From Geobacteraceae bacterium GWC2_55_20 (GTDB taxonomy: Bacteria > Desulfobacterota > Desulfuromonadia > Geobacterales > Pseudopelobacteraceae), in assembly GCA_001802125.1 (NCBI GenBank), contig MGZK01000132.1, positions 1-64,000 on the forward strand: a stretch of DNA of 64,000 bases, written 5' to 3'. The notes beneath the pieces were generated by a model. That model did no database searches and was not told the DNA's origin. It saw only the letters and a program-made list of their open reading frames with translations. Positions within the stretch are counted from its first letter, which is position 1; each line of letters begins with the position of its first letter. Positions 9,210-18,679 of the stretch are shown here, in pieces. A program made the translations under genes and the position numbers.

Positions 9210-10567
9210 CAGGACTGTTTCCCCGCCACAAACGCCCGGACGGTTTCGACCATATAGCACAGCATATCATCGGTCATGCCGGGATAGACACCGATCCAGA
9301 AGGTATCGCGCATAATCCGGTCGGTATTCTCCAGCTCGCCTGCCACACGATAGCCGCTACCGCCGGCCCGCATCTCGTCGAAGCAGGGATGCTTGATCAG
9401 ATTGCCGGCGAAAAGCATACGGGTCTGGACCCCTTTCGATTCCAGGTGGTTGACGATCCTGTCGCGGCTGAAACCCGCGCCTGCGCGGACCGTCAGCAGG
9501 AAACCGAACCAGGATGGGTCAGAATTTTCAGCAGCTTGGGGCAGCATCAGGTGGTCATCCAGTCCTTCCAGGCCGTCACGCAGGATTTTCCAGTTTTTCT
9601 TGCGGGCAGCGGTGAAACCGTCCAGTTTTTCCAGCTGGGCACAGCCGATGGCGGCCTGCATGTCGGTCACCTTCAGGTTGTAGCCGAAATGGGAATAGAC
9701 ATATTTGTGATCGTAGCCGAAGGGGAGTTCGCCGAACTGCTGGCCGAAGCGGTTCGAGCAGGTATTGTCCATGCCGGATGGGCACCAGCAGTCACGCCCC
9801 CAGTCCCTCAACGATTCAACGATCCTCTTCAATTCAGCATGTTTGGTGTAGACCGCACCCCCCTCCCCCATCGTCATGTGATGGGGCGGGTAGAAGCTGG
9901 AGGTGCCGATATGGCCGAAAGTTCCGGTGTAACGCCACTGTCCGTTGAAAAGATAGCGGGAACCCAAGGCGTCGCAGTTATCCTCGATCAGCCAGAGGCC
10001 GTGACGGTCGCAGAAGTCCTTAACCGCGGCAATGTCAAAGGGGTTGCCCAGGGTGTGGGCCACCATCACCGCCTTGCTGCGCTCGGAAAGGGCGGACTCC
10101 AGCCGGGTCACATCGATGTTGTAGGCCGGCAGCGTGACATCCACGAAAACCGGCACCGCGCCGAACTGGATGATCGGCGCCACGGTGGTCGGGAAACCGG
10201 CCGCCACGGTGATCACCTCGTCTCCACGCCTGATACGGCGGTCTCCCAGACGGGGAGAGGTAAGAGCCATGAAGGCCAGCAGGTTGGCAGAGGAACCGGA
10301 GTTGACCAGCGAACAGTATTCAACACCCAGATACGCTGCCAGCTCCCGTTCGAAACGTTCGGCGTAGCGTCCGGCGGTCAGCCAGAAATCCAGCGAAGAG
10401 TCGATCAGTGCGCTCACTTCGCGCTCGTCAAACACCCGCGCGGCGTAAGGGATACGGTCACCGGGCTGATACGTCTTTTGGGGGGCATGCCGGTGCTCGT
10501 AATAGGCCACGGCGGCCTTTATCGCCTGTTGGCGCAGTTCGGCTTCGCGCCGTGCGTCATCGTTCAT
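9209..10567 (-). CDS. rfbH: CDP-4-dehydro-6-deoxyglucose 3-dehydrase (E1), RfbH/DdhC
   Basis: DegT/DnrJ/EryC1 fold; YGRDCWCPSGMDNTCSNRF and GFNLKVTDMQAAIGCAQLEKL-like region with Cys motif characteristic of E1; start MNDDARREAELRQQ. Confidence 0.9.
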   Translation of the reverse strand: MNDDARREAELRQQAIKAAVAYYEHRHAPQKTYQPGDRIPYAARVFDEREVSALIDSSLDFWLTAGRYAERFERELAAYLGVEYCSLVNSGSSANLLAFMALTSPRLGDRRIRRGDEVITVAAGFPTTVAPIIQFGAVPVFVDVTLPAYNIDVTRLESALSERSKAVMVAHTLGNPFDIAAVKDFCDRHGLWLIEDNCDALGSRYLFNGQWRYTGTFGHIGTSSFYPPHHMTMGEGGAVYTKHAELKRIVESLRDWGRDCWCPSGMDNTCSNRFGQQFGELPFGYDHKYVYSHFGYNLKVTDMQAAIGCAQLEKLDGFTAARKKNWKILRDGLEGLDDHLMLPQAAENSDPSWFGFLLTVRAGAGFSRDRIVNHLESKGVQTRMLFAGNLIKHPCFDEMRAGGSGYRVAGELENTDRIMRDTFWIGVYPGMTDDMLCYMVETVRAFVAGKQS

Positions 10568-11664
10568 GCCGATTCTCCGTACTCTGTTATCTGCCGCAGA
10601 CATTCCAAGCGAAGGTCCTTACCGTCGCGATAGGAGCGGGTCCAGACGACGATGCTCTCCAGGGCCTTTTCCAGCCCCCACCTTGGACGCCAGCCAAGTT
10701 CGGCACGCACCTTGGAGCAGTCCAGTTTCAGGTAGTGCGCCTCGTGAGGATGGATGCCGTCATCGATCCGGTAGGCTGCCTGTTCGCCCCACAGCTCGCA
10801 AATCCTGCCGGCAAGCCACTCCACCGGACGGGCATCCTCGTCGGATGGACCGAAATTCCAGCCGGTCGCATATTCCGGTCCCTTCTCAAAGAGCTTTTGA
10901 GCCAGCAAAAGGTAACCGGAAAGCGGTTCCAGCACATGCTGCCAGGGGCGTATCGCCCGGGGATTGCGGATACTTACCGGTTCTCCGGCCAGTACCGCCC
11001 GCAGAATATCCGGTATCAGCCGGTCGCCGGCCCAGTCGCCGCCACCGATCACGTTGCCGGCCCTGGCAGTGGCAGGCGCCACGCCGTGCCTTGCATATTC
11101 GGACGGATTGAAGTAGGAGGAGCGATAGGCGGCTGTTACCAGCTCGGAACAGGCCTTGCTGTTGGAATAGGGATCATGGCCGCCAAAGGGCTCGTTTTCC
11201 CGGTAACCCCAGGCCCATTCACGGTTCTCGTAGACCTTGTCGGTGGTGACATTCACCACGGCCCGGATGCCGGGGGTATGCCGCACCGCTTCCAGCAGGT
11301 TGACGGTACCCATTACGTTGGTGGAATAGGTCTCGACCGGGATCTTGTAGGAGTCACGCACCAGCGGCTGGGCCGCCATGTGGATGACTATTTCCGGCAC
11401 GGCCCCGGCCATTTCGGCGGCCAGCCGTTCCCCATCCCGGACATCCGCTGTTATTGACGTAACCAGTTCACCGATTCGCGCCAGTTCGAAGAGGCTGGGA
11501 TCGGTCGGCGGATCGAGCGCGTAGCCGGTAACCTCGGCGCCAAGCCGGTTCAGCAACAGGCAGAGCCACGAGCCCTTGAAACCGGTGTGACCGGTGATGA
11601 AAACCCGCTTGCCATGCCAGAAAGTTTTTTGGTCCACGCTCCACACCTCACTCTTCAACGACAC
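10564..11664 (-). CDS. rfbG: CDP-glucose 4,6-dehydratase
   Basis: HGKRVFITGHTGFKGSWLCLLLNRLGAEVTGYALDPPT; HMAAQPLVRDSY. Confidence 0.92.
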   Translation of the reverse strand: MSLKSEVWSVDQKTFWHGKRVFITGHTGFKGSWLCLLLNRLGAEVTGYALDPPTDPSLFELARIGELVTSITADVRDGERLAAEMAGAVPEIVIHMAAQPLVRDSYKIPVETYSTNVMGTVNLLEAVRHTPGIRAVVNVTTDKVYENREWAWGYRENEPFGGHDPYSNSKACSELVTAAYRSSYFNPSEYARHGVAPATARAGNVIGGGDWAGDRLIPDILRAVLAGEPVSIRNPRAIRPWQHVLEPLSGYLLLAQKLFEKGPEYATGWNFGPSDEDARPVEWLAGRICELWGEQAAYRIDDGIHPHEAHYLKLDCSKVRAELGWRPRWGLEKALESIVVWTRSYRDGKDLRLECLRQITEYGESA

Positions 11665-12435
11665 CTACCAGACCTTCCAGGGCGCACGGCCGCTGTCCCA
11701 CAGCTCTTCCAGGTATATTTTATCCCTAAGGGTATCCATCGGCTGCCAGAAAGCGGAATGCCTGTGCGCAACCAGTTCTCCGTCACGGGACAGAGACTCC
11801 AGCGGTTCCTTCTCGAATACGGTGGAACTGCCGGCAATCCGTTCAAATATGGACGGTTCCAGCACAAAGAAACCGCCGTTGATCCAGCCGCCATCCCCGA
11901 CCGGTTTTTCATGAAAAGCCTCCACCTGACTGGATTCACCGAGCTTCAGCGCTCCGAAACGGCCCACCGGTTGGGTGGCCGTCAGCGTGGCAGCCTTGCC
12001 GTGCCCCCGGTGAAACTCCACCAACCTGGCAATGTTGATATCAGCCAGTCCGTCACCGTAGGTCAGCATGAATGTTTCATTTCCCACGTATGAAGCCACC
12101 CGTTTCACCCGGCCGCCAGTCATGGAATCCTGGCCGGTGTCCACCAGCGTAACCCGCCAGGGCTCGGCCTTTTGGTGGTGAACCTCCATGGAATTGGTGC
12201 ACATATCGAAGGTAACATCACTCATGTGCAGGAAATAGTTGGAAAAATACTCCTTGATCATGTAACCCTTGAATCCCAGGCAGACGATGAAATCATTATA
12301 ACCGTAATGGGAATAGATCTTCATGATGTGCCAGAGGATCGGCTTGCCGCCGATTTCCACCATCGGCTTGGGACGAACTACCGTCTCTTCGCTCAGCCGC
12401 GTGCCGAACCCGCCCGCCAGAATTACAACCTTCAT
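11665..12435 (-). CDS. rfbF: Glucose-1-phosphate cytidylyltransferase
   Basis: [45 protein letters not shown]. Confidence 0.95.
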   Translation of the reverse strand: MKVVILAGGFGTRLSEETVVRPKPMVEIGGKPILWHIMKIYSHYGYNDFIVCLGFKGYMIKEYFSNYFLHMSDVTFDMCTNSMEVHHQKAEPWRVTLVDTGQDSMTGGRVKRVASYVGNETFMLTYGDGLADINIARLVEFHRGHGKAATLTATQPVGRFGALKLGESSQVEAFHEKPVGDGGWINGGFFVLEPSIFERIAGSSTVFEKEPLESLSRDGELVAHRHSAFWQPMDTLRDKIYLEELWDSGRAPWKVW

Positions 12436-12599
12436 ACACGCCTCACTACTGCGGATTTTAAATAACCGGCCGAAAAAAGTCCGGAAACATCTGAATACAG
12501 CGTATGATCAAAAACCATTGGCCAAGTGGATTTTTATAGCACAAATTTTCGATCTGATAAAGCCTTCAGGAGCCGGAGGGCTCATTAAACTCAATATTC

Positions 12600-12628
12600 T
12601 TGACAATTCCGGGGCAAACGGCTAATAT
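12600..12628 (+). promoter_or_regulatory. Predicted sigma70 promoter for the secretion/pilus-like operon
   Basis: TTGACA (12600-12605), 17-nt spacer, TAATAT (12623-12628), about 68 nt upstream of the 12696 ATG. Confidence 0.7.
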
Positions 12629-12695
12629 ATCGATTTAAAATCAACATGTTACATTAAACTCTCTCCATAATCGCGGATCAACGGAACAAGGACGC

Positions 12696-14162
12696 ATGCC
12701 CCCCAAAAAACGCATCGGCGACATGATGATCGAACAGGGGCTGATTACCCAGGAACAGCTGGAAATCGGTATCCAGGAACAGAGGAAAAGCGGTGAACTG
12801 CTGGGTTCGGTGCTGTTCAGCCTAGGCTTTATCAGTCAGAAGGATCTTTTCAAGCTACTCACCATATCGAGCGCCAATCAGGAAGAATCCGAACAGGACA
12901 AATACAACGCCGATATTCCGCAGGAAATCGAAAACCTGGTCAAACAGAGCAGCTCCCTGTTTCAGCGGGAAGGCTCCATTGGCAAGAAAGAGCTGGATTC
13001 GGCCTATTCCCCGTTGGTCAACCTGGTTGAAAAGATCATCATTGACGGCATCCAGCGCAGCGCCACCGATATCCATATCAACCCGGACGCCAAGGGTGTC
13101 CGCATCCGCTACCGGGTGGACGGGGTGCTGCAGCACAGCATGTTTCTTCCCAATGAACTGCTCAACCCGATCGTGTCCCGTTTCAAGGTCATGGGACAGA
13201 TGAACATCGCCGAATCACGCATACCCCAGGACGGCGGCGCCGAATTCGCCTATAAGAACCGCAAGCTGGACCTGCGCATTTCCACCTTTCCGATTATCGG
13301 TGGAGAAAACGTCGTCATCAGGGTGCTGGACAAGAGCAAGCTGCGTATCGGCCTCGAAAATCTGGGCTTTTTCGACGAGGACATCGAAAAGCTGAACGCA
13401 TCGATCCAGCTCCCCTTCGGTATGATCCTGGTAACCGGCCCGACCGGCTCCGGCAAGACCACCACGCTCTACTCCTGCCTCTCGATCATCAACACCGTCA
13501 GCCGCAACATCTTTACGCTGGAAGACCCGGTCGAATACCAGCTGCCGATGGCGCGCCAGTCGCAGATCAACGTCAAGGCCGGACTGACCTTTGCCACCGG
13601 ACTGCGTTCGATCCTGCGACAGGACCCGGACGTGATCCTGGTTGGCGAGATGCGCGACGCCGAGACCGCCGAACTGGCCATCCGCGCTTCCCTGACCGGA
13701 CACCTGGTATTCAGCACCATCCACACCAATGACGCCATCTCCAGCATCGCCCGAATCATGGACATCGGCATCGACCCTTTCCTGATCTCGACCACGATCG
13801 ACTCGATCGTGGCCCAACGCCTGGTCCGCTCGCTCTGCGAGGAGTGCAAGGAGGCGGTACCGCCGTTCAGCCCCCAATACGCCAAGCTCGGCATAGACCC
13901 TGCCGTTTCCAGGCTTTACAGGCCCAAAGGATGTCCGGCCTGCGACGGCTCCGGCTTCAAGGGGCGCTCGGTCATCTACGAAATACTGAAAATATCTCCG
14001 AAGATCCGCGAACTGATCAACATCAAGGCCAGCCTTGAAGACGTTCGCAGACAGGCCATCAGTGAAGGGTTCCGTGAAATGCACGAAATCGCGCTGAAAA
14101 AGGTGCGGATGGGGATCACCACTCTCGACGAGGTCAGCCACGCCACCAGGATGAGCTTCTGA
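12696..14162 (+). CDS. GspE/PilB-family secretion ATPase with N-terminal MshEN-like domain
   Basis: Walker A GPTGSGKTTTLYS, Asp/His boxes, CysX2Cys Zn motifs (CEEC, CPAC); N-terminus RIGDMMIEQGLITQEQL. Confidence 0.92.
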   Translation: MPPKKRIGDMMIEQGLITQEQLEIGIQEQRKSGELLGSVLFSLGFISQKDLFKLLTISSANQEESEQDKYNADIPQEIENLVKQSSSLFQREGSIGKKELDSAYSPLVNLVEKIIIDGIQRSATDIHINPDAKGVRIRYRVDGVLQHSMFLPNELLNPIVSRFKVMGQMNIAESRIPQDGGAEFAYKNRKLDLRISTFPIIGGENVVIRVLDKSKLRIGLENLGFFDEDIEKLNASIQLPFGMILVTGPTGSGKTTTLYSCLSIINTVSRNIFTLEDPVEYQLPMARQSQINVKAGLTFATGLRSILRQDPDVILVGEMRDAETAELAIRASLTGHLVFSTIHTNDAISSIARIMDIGIDPFLISTTIDSIVAQRLVRSLCEECKEAVPPFSPQYAKLGIDPAVSRLYRPKGCPACDGSGFKGRSVIYEILKISPKIRELINIKASLEDVRRQAISEGFREMHEIALKKVRMGITTLDEVSHATRMSF

Positions 14163-15379
14163 TGGGTTCCTTCAACTACCGCGCCCTGGATGCCGAGTCA
14201 AACCAGCGGGAGGGCACGCTGACCGCCCGCGACAGCGCCCACCTGGAACAGCTGCTGGCCCAGCAGGGCCTGACGCTGATCGAAGCGGAAGGAGGCGGGT
14301 TCAGCGGTTTTGGTGATTTTGGAAAGATGTTTCAACCCAGCCTGAACGACAAGGAGCTGCTTGACTTCACCTACCTGGTCAAGCTGGTCGTTTCTTCCGG
14401 GATCCCGATCCTCCAGGGGATCGATACGCTGATGAAGAGCAATTCCAATCACAGAATCGGCCATGCGGCGCAACTGGTGCGCCAGGGAATCGATTCCGGA
14501 CTGGCCATGTCGGATGTGATGCAGTCTGCCCCCAGACTGTTTCCCCCGTTTTACGTCCAGATGATCAGGGCCGGCGAAGCCTCGGGCACATTGGATGCGA
14601 GCCTGGATTTTCTGGTCAACTATCTGCAGTGGCAGAACGATTTCAAAAAGAGCGTCAAAGCCAGCCTGACCTATCCGATTACTGTTCTATCGGTTCTGGG
14701 CTCATTGATGTTCATCATCTTCACCTTCGTATTCCCCAAGATGTTGAAAACCCTGACCGGCATGGGAGCGGAACTGCCGCTTCCCACCAAAATCATGATC
14801 GCCATATCAGGTTTTTTGCGAAGCTATTTTCCGGCTTTGATACTGGCCGCGGTACTGATATTTATCGCGGTAAAGATTTTCAAGCGCAGCCCGCAGGGAC
14901 GACGCGCGCTAGACAAGCTACTCTTGAAGATTCCGCTGATCGGCATGCTGATAATCAAGATCAACATGTCACGCTACTTCAAAATAGTCGCCACGCTGCA
15001 CGCCTCCGGCATCAACGCCGAAAAGACCTTTGCAATCGGCGCCGATGTAATCGGCAACAGTGTAATCGCCGAAAGCATGGCATCCATCGCCAGGGTCATA
15101 GTAACCGGAGAGAGCATCTCGGACGCGATGCGGCGCACCGGATTCATCCAGCCCCTGGTGGTGGACATGATGTCGATCGCCGAAAAGACCGGCACGCTGG
15201 AGAGTACCCTGACCCGCGCCAGCGATATCCTGGACAAGGAAGTGCCGGAAACCATCAAAAAGGTTTTTTCGTATGTCGAACCGCTGACAATGGCAGTTCT
15301 GGGAGGATTGGTCCTGCTTCTGCTGCTGGCGGTCTTTCTGCCTATTTACAAATCCGTCGGGCAGGTAAAACTACGATGA
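14162..15379 (+). CDS. GspF/PilC-family inner-membrane platform protein
   Basis: MGSFNYRALDAESNQREGTLTARD; duplicated T2SSF domains. Confidence 0.92.
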   Translation: MGSFNYRALDAESNQREGTLTARDSAHLEQLLAQQGLTLIEAEGGGFSGFGDFGKMFQPSLNDKELLDFTYLVKLVVSSGIPILQGIDTLMKSNSNHRIGHAAQLVRQGIDSGLAMSDVMQSAPRLFPPFYVQMIRAGEASGTLDASLDFLVNYLQWQNDFKKSVKASLTYPITVLSVLGSLMFIIFTFVFPKMLKTLTGMGAELPLPTKIMIAISGFLRSYFPALILAAVLIFIAVKIFKRSPQGRRALDKLLLKIPLIGMLIIKINMSRYFKIVATLHASGINAEKTFAIGADVIGNSVIAESMASIARVIVTGESISDAMRRTGFIQPLVVDMMSIAEKTGTLESTLTRASDILDKEVPETIKKVFSYVEPLTMAVLGGLVLLLLLAVFLPIYKSVGQVKLR

Positions 15380-16185
15380 GAACAAAAGCCTTTACACTGA
15401 TTGAAGTTATGGTAGTTATGGCTATCATCTCTGTCCTGGCCGGGATCATGATGCCGGCTGTCTGGAAGTTCTGGGAAAGCGAGGAAACCGCCACAACCAG
15501 GCAAAGGCTTGAAGACCTGAGGACCGCCATGGTCGGTGAGCGCACCCTGATACAAAATGGTGTCAGAACCAATTTCGGCTTTGTTGGTGATAACGGAGAA
15601 TTGCCCTTCGGGAATATGACAGGCGCCGGAGGACTCAAGTACCTGGGACAAAAACCGGAGTCGGGTTATCCGCAGTGGGACGGTCCCTATATGAAAGGCA
15701 ACTTCGACATCACGACCTACACCGTTGATGCCTGGGGAAGAATGTTTGTGTACACTCCCGTCATGTCCTCAAACAGGTACATCTCGGCAGAAATCAGAAG
15801 CTATGGACCGAACGGGTTGCCAAATGACTCCGATGATATCGTTGTGTTAGTTGGAGAGCAGGATACAATGCCCACCAGCAGGCTAACGGGTAAAATTCCG
15901 TTTGCAGACCATACTTCAGCCTATAGTGCAAGAACCGAATTCACATATCCGGACCCCAATGACGGAGGCATCAGAAATGCCTCCGAGTGCAGAAAAATCG
16001 CGAAAGCACAGTCCATGTACACATCAATACACTTTCAAAAACTTCCGGTAGGCAAAATCACTTACAAGACAAGCATCTACGCAGCCTATAACACCAACTG
16101 TAACGGCGCCGCAGTCAGCACTCTCGAATCATATTATTTCATCAACGACTCTGCAAAGGAAATGCTGGTGGATTTCCATCCATGA
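15376..16185 (+). CDS. Type II secretion/type IV pilus pseudopilin
   Basis: Start MRTKAFTLIEVMVVMAIISVLAGIMMPA (prepilin motif); ORF track start 14629 is too early. Confidence 0.88.
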   Translation: MRTKAFTLIEVMVVMAIISVLAGIMMPAVWKFWESEETATTRQRLEDLRTAMVGERTLIQNGVRTNFGFVGDNGELPFGNMTGAGGLKYLGQKPESGYPQWDGPYMKGNFDITTYTVDAWGRMFVYTPVMSSNRYISAEIRSYGPNGLPNDSDDIVVLVGEQDTMPTSRLTGKIPFADHTSAYSARTEFTYPDPNDGGIRNASECRKIAKAQSMYTSIHFQKLPVGKITYKTSIYAAYNTNCNGAAVSTLESYYFINDSAKEMLVDFHP

Positions 16186-17726
16186 ACACACTGATCATCT
16201 ACATACGCGAATCATCCCTGCAGGCGGTTGTCAGCATCGACGGTCAGCTTACTTATTGCCGGACATTCGACTTTGAGCCGAGGACCGGCGCTTACGGTGA
16301 AGAGATCAGCCAGGGACAGCACCGCGACATCCGTACACATGCCGTTGATAATCCGTACCTGATATATTATGACTTCGATGAAAAACGCAATCCATGGGAT
16401 CTGGCGTTCAAGACAGTCGTCAAAAAAATATTTGCGGACATCAAAGACAACATCGACGCCACACACCTGATCATACCTGTTGATGATGTTGTCATTGCAA
16501 CACATCAGCTCCCCAGGATGTCACGTCAAGACGCGGAAAAACTGATCGGCCGCAAGATCAGCGCGGAGTCAAAGGAAGAATTCCCCCCCTTCTCTATTAT
16601 TCCGGCGGCCTCCGAGCAGAAAACCCAGACCTGGTATTCCTTGTACGTTCCAACCGCGACTTTGCTGGACTACCGCAAAGTATTTGCATCAGCTCGCCTT
16701 CGATTAAGCAGCATAACCACACCGATCAACGCCATGCTCGATGCTTTCCGGGGCATTCGCGAAGCAATATTCAATTCCCACGCGGTGTTTGAGATTCAGC
16801 GGGGATTTATCGAGGCATATTATATCTCAGCGGACGGCCTCCTTCATTTTCAGCGTCTTCCGTACAGCGGTTCTGAAAATATTAAGGAAGTAAATGCCGA
16901 AGAGAACGAGAAGGCCCAGAAGTTCAAACTTTTCAAAATTATCGACACTATTTTCCGGATCAACTCACACTATCAGACCGCCCACCCTCAAATCCCGGTC
17001 CAGATGGTTTGGCTATGCGGCCTTGAAAACGATTTGGAGAATATCGCCACGGCACTCAAGGAAGCCATGGGGCTCGAAGTGGGCATTGCCCCGGCGATTC
17101 CCACCGGACTACAGGAAGAGAGCGGCTATGTTCCGCTGGCCGGTTTTGCCGCATCGTTGCATAACGGCACTGCCTCAGGATATTCGACTGCGGATTTTTT
17201 CAAACGTTTCCCGTTGCGTAAAACCTCGGGAGCGGTCATTTATACCTTAACCACACTGGCTGCCCTGCTGGCCTTTGGCATGACCGAGCGTGAATACCGG
17301 CAACTGAATAGTCAGGTCAAGCGATCCAAGTTGCCTGATGATCCCAAAAAGAGCAGGGGCAAAGCATCAGCTTCACCGGCGTATTCTAAAAATCTTGAGG
17401 TTTTGAAGAAACTTACCGCACGCCAGTTTGTTTTCTACGACCTGTTTCGAGAGCTTGCCAACAACCTGCCGGATGGGGTACTGCTGGAAAACCTCGAATT
17501 CCGGTTGAAGGACGACAAAGGGCTTCTTGACATAACCGCCACGGCTCGCCTAAGCAACAATATCGGTGAGAGCATGCTTCTCAGCAGAGTGATGGCAATG
17601 CTTGATCAGTCGCCAACCCTGTCAAATCACCGCGATCCTTCTATAACAGTCGTACCCATGGAGAAGGAACGCTATCTTAAAATAACAGTTACCAGCGAGG
17701 TCAGTCCGCTTGACAAGACAAAGTAA
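16182..17726 (+). CDS. PilM/PilN-like (GspL-like) assembly protein
   Basis: N-terminal actin-like region, single TM near residue 350, C-terminal PilN-like domain; position before PilO-like gene. Confidence 0.7.
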   Translation: MNTLIIYIRESSLQAVVSIDGQLTYCRTFDFEPRTGAYGEEISQGQHRDIRTHAVDNPYLIYYDFDEKRNPWDLAFKTVVKKIFADIKDNIDATHLIIPVDDVVIATHQLPRMSRQDAEKLIGRKISAESKEEFPPFSIIPAASEQKTQTWYSLYVPTATLLDYRKVFASARLRLSSITTPINAMLDAFRGIREAIFNSHAVFEIQRGFIEAYYISADGLLHFQRLPYSGSENIKEVNAEENEKAQKFKLFKIIDTIFRINSHYQTAHPQIPVQMVWLCGLENDLENIATALKEAMGLEVGIAPAIPTGLQEESGYVPLAGFAASLHNGTASGYSTADFFKRFPLRKTSGAVIYTLTTLAALLAFGMTEREYRQLNSQVKRSKLPDDPKKSRGKASASPAYSKNLEVLKKLTARQFVFYDLFRELANNLPDGVLLENLEFRLKDDKGLLDITATARLSNNIGESMLLSRVMAMLDQSPTLSNHRDPSITVVPMEKERYLKITVTSEVSPLDKTK

Positions 17727-18228
17727 GCTAATTGCACTGGTAGCATACCTGCTGGTCCTGACGGTTGTCATGCTTGGCTACCGCTCCAACCGCGCAGCGA
17801 AAGTCAAGCGACTGCGCGCAGAACTTGCCAGAACCACAACGGAGCAGAACAAAAAACGCACCGAAGAGGCGGAAGTTGTCCGCCTGACACACTTGATACC
17901 GGCCGCATCCAACACCCCGGCCTTCATGGAATCGCTCTACCGCTGCGCTAAGGAATCAGGCCTGAAGCAACATGAGGCGGTGACGGAAACCGCTGCCGGT
18001 AACGTCTCTGCACGCCCCGGCGGTGCGGACACCGGAACTGTTGCAAAACACCGCATAAAAGTCAGCGCCATCGGCAACTTTCGAAATTTTGCCGAATACC
18101 TGAGGCTGGTACAGAATATCGAGCGCTTCAACCGCATTATCGAATTCAAACTGGCTCCGGACAGCGGCCAGTTGAGAGGAACAATTACAGTGGAACTCTA
18201 TTCCTTGCCGGTGAAAAATGGCAAATAA
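17710..18228 (+). CDS. PilO/GspM-like assembly protein
   Basis: N-terminal TM, coiled coil, ferredoxin-like region (FRNFAEYLRLVQNIERFNRIIEF). Confidence 0.72.
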   Translation: MTRQSKLIALVAYLLVLTVVMLGYRSNRAAKVKRLRAELARTTTEQNKKRTEEAEVVRLTHLIPAASNTPAFMESLYRCAKESGLKQHEAVTETAAGNVSARPGGADTGTVAKHRIKVSAIGNFRNFAEYLRLVQNIERFNRIIEFKLAPDSGQLRGTITVELYSLPVKNGK

Positions 18229-18679
18229 TCTGACCGTCCAATGCATGACCGTGCTGGTGATAACACTGGTCGCGGCAGGAACATTTGCGGCCCAGGCGGC
18301 GCCTCCGGGTTCTTTGGCGAATGCGAATAGCGACCATGCCCACCGCGACCAGGTGAAGGGAGACAGCGGGAAATGGCGGCGTGATCCTTTTCTGGGAAAC
18401 AATGCAAAAACAGTCAGGCAGCCAACCGTAAAAACAACGCCAGGCATCAAGATGGAACAGGAAGCTTTCGATTCGCAGGAAATAAACCTCCAGGGAATAC
18501 TGCAATCGGGCAAGGCTTTCCATGCACTGATCAACGGGCGCGTCGTAAAAAAAGGTGATAAGCTTGACGGTGTGATCATCAAGAAAATCAGCCGGTTCCA
18601 GGTTGTGGTGCAGAACGGAAAAAGAGAGAATATTACCTACGATATCTACCAGGGCAGGATTGATCGAGGAAAAAAATGA
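18218..18679 (+). CDS. GspC/PilP-like protein
   Basis: Signal/TM then RDPFL and LQGILQSGKAFHALINGRVVKKGDKLDGVIIKKIS (HR-like). Confidence 0.72.
   Translation: MANNLTVQCMTVLVITLVAAGTFAAQAAPPGSLANANSDHAHRDQVKGDSGKWRRDPFLGNNAKTVRQPTVKTTPGIKMEQEAFDSQEINLQGILQSGKAFHALINGRVVKKGDKLDGVIIKKISRFQVVVQNGKRENITYDIYQGRIDRGKK

Noticed and set aside
9389-10633. 414-aa plus-strand ORF opposite rfbH
   Set aside because: Antisense to a clearly identified gene; no domain signature.
13215-14141. 308-aa minus-strand ORF opposite the GspE-like gene
   Set aside because: Antisense shadow of a conserved ATPase; Asp/Gly/Val-rich low-information sequence.
14629-15375. Long N-terminal extension of the pseudopilin ORF
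   Set aside because: Overlaps the GspF gene in another frame; the true start is the prepilin leader at 15376.
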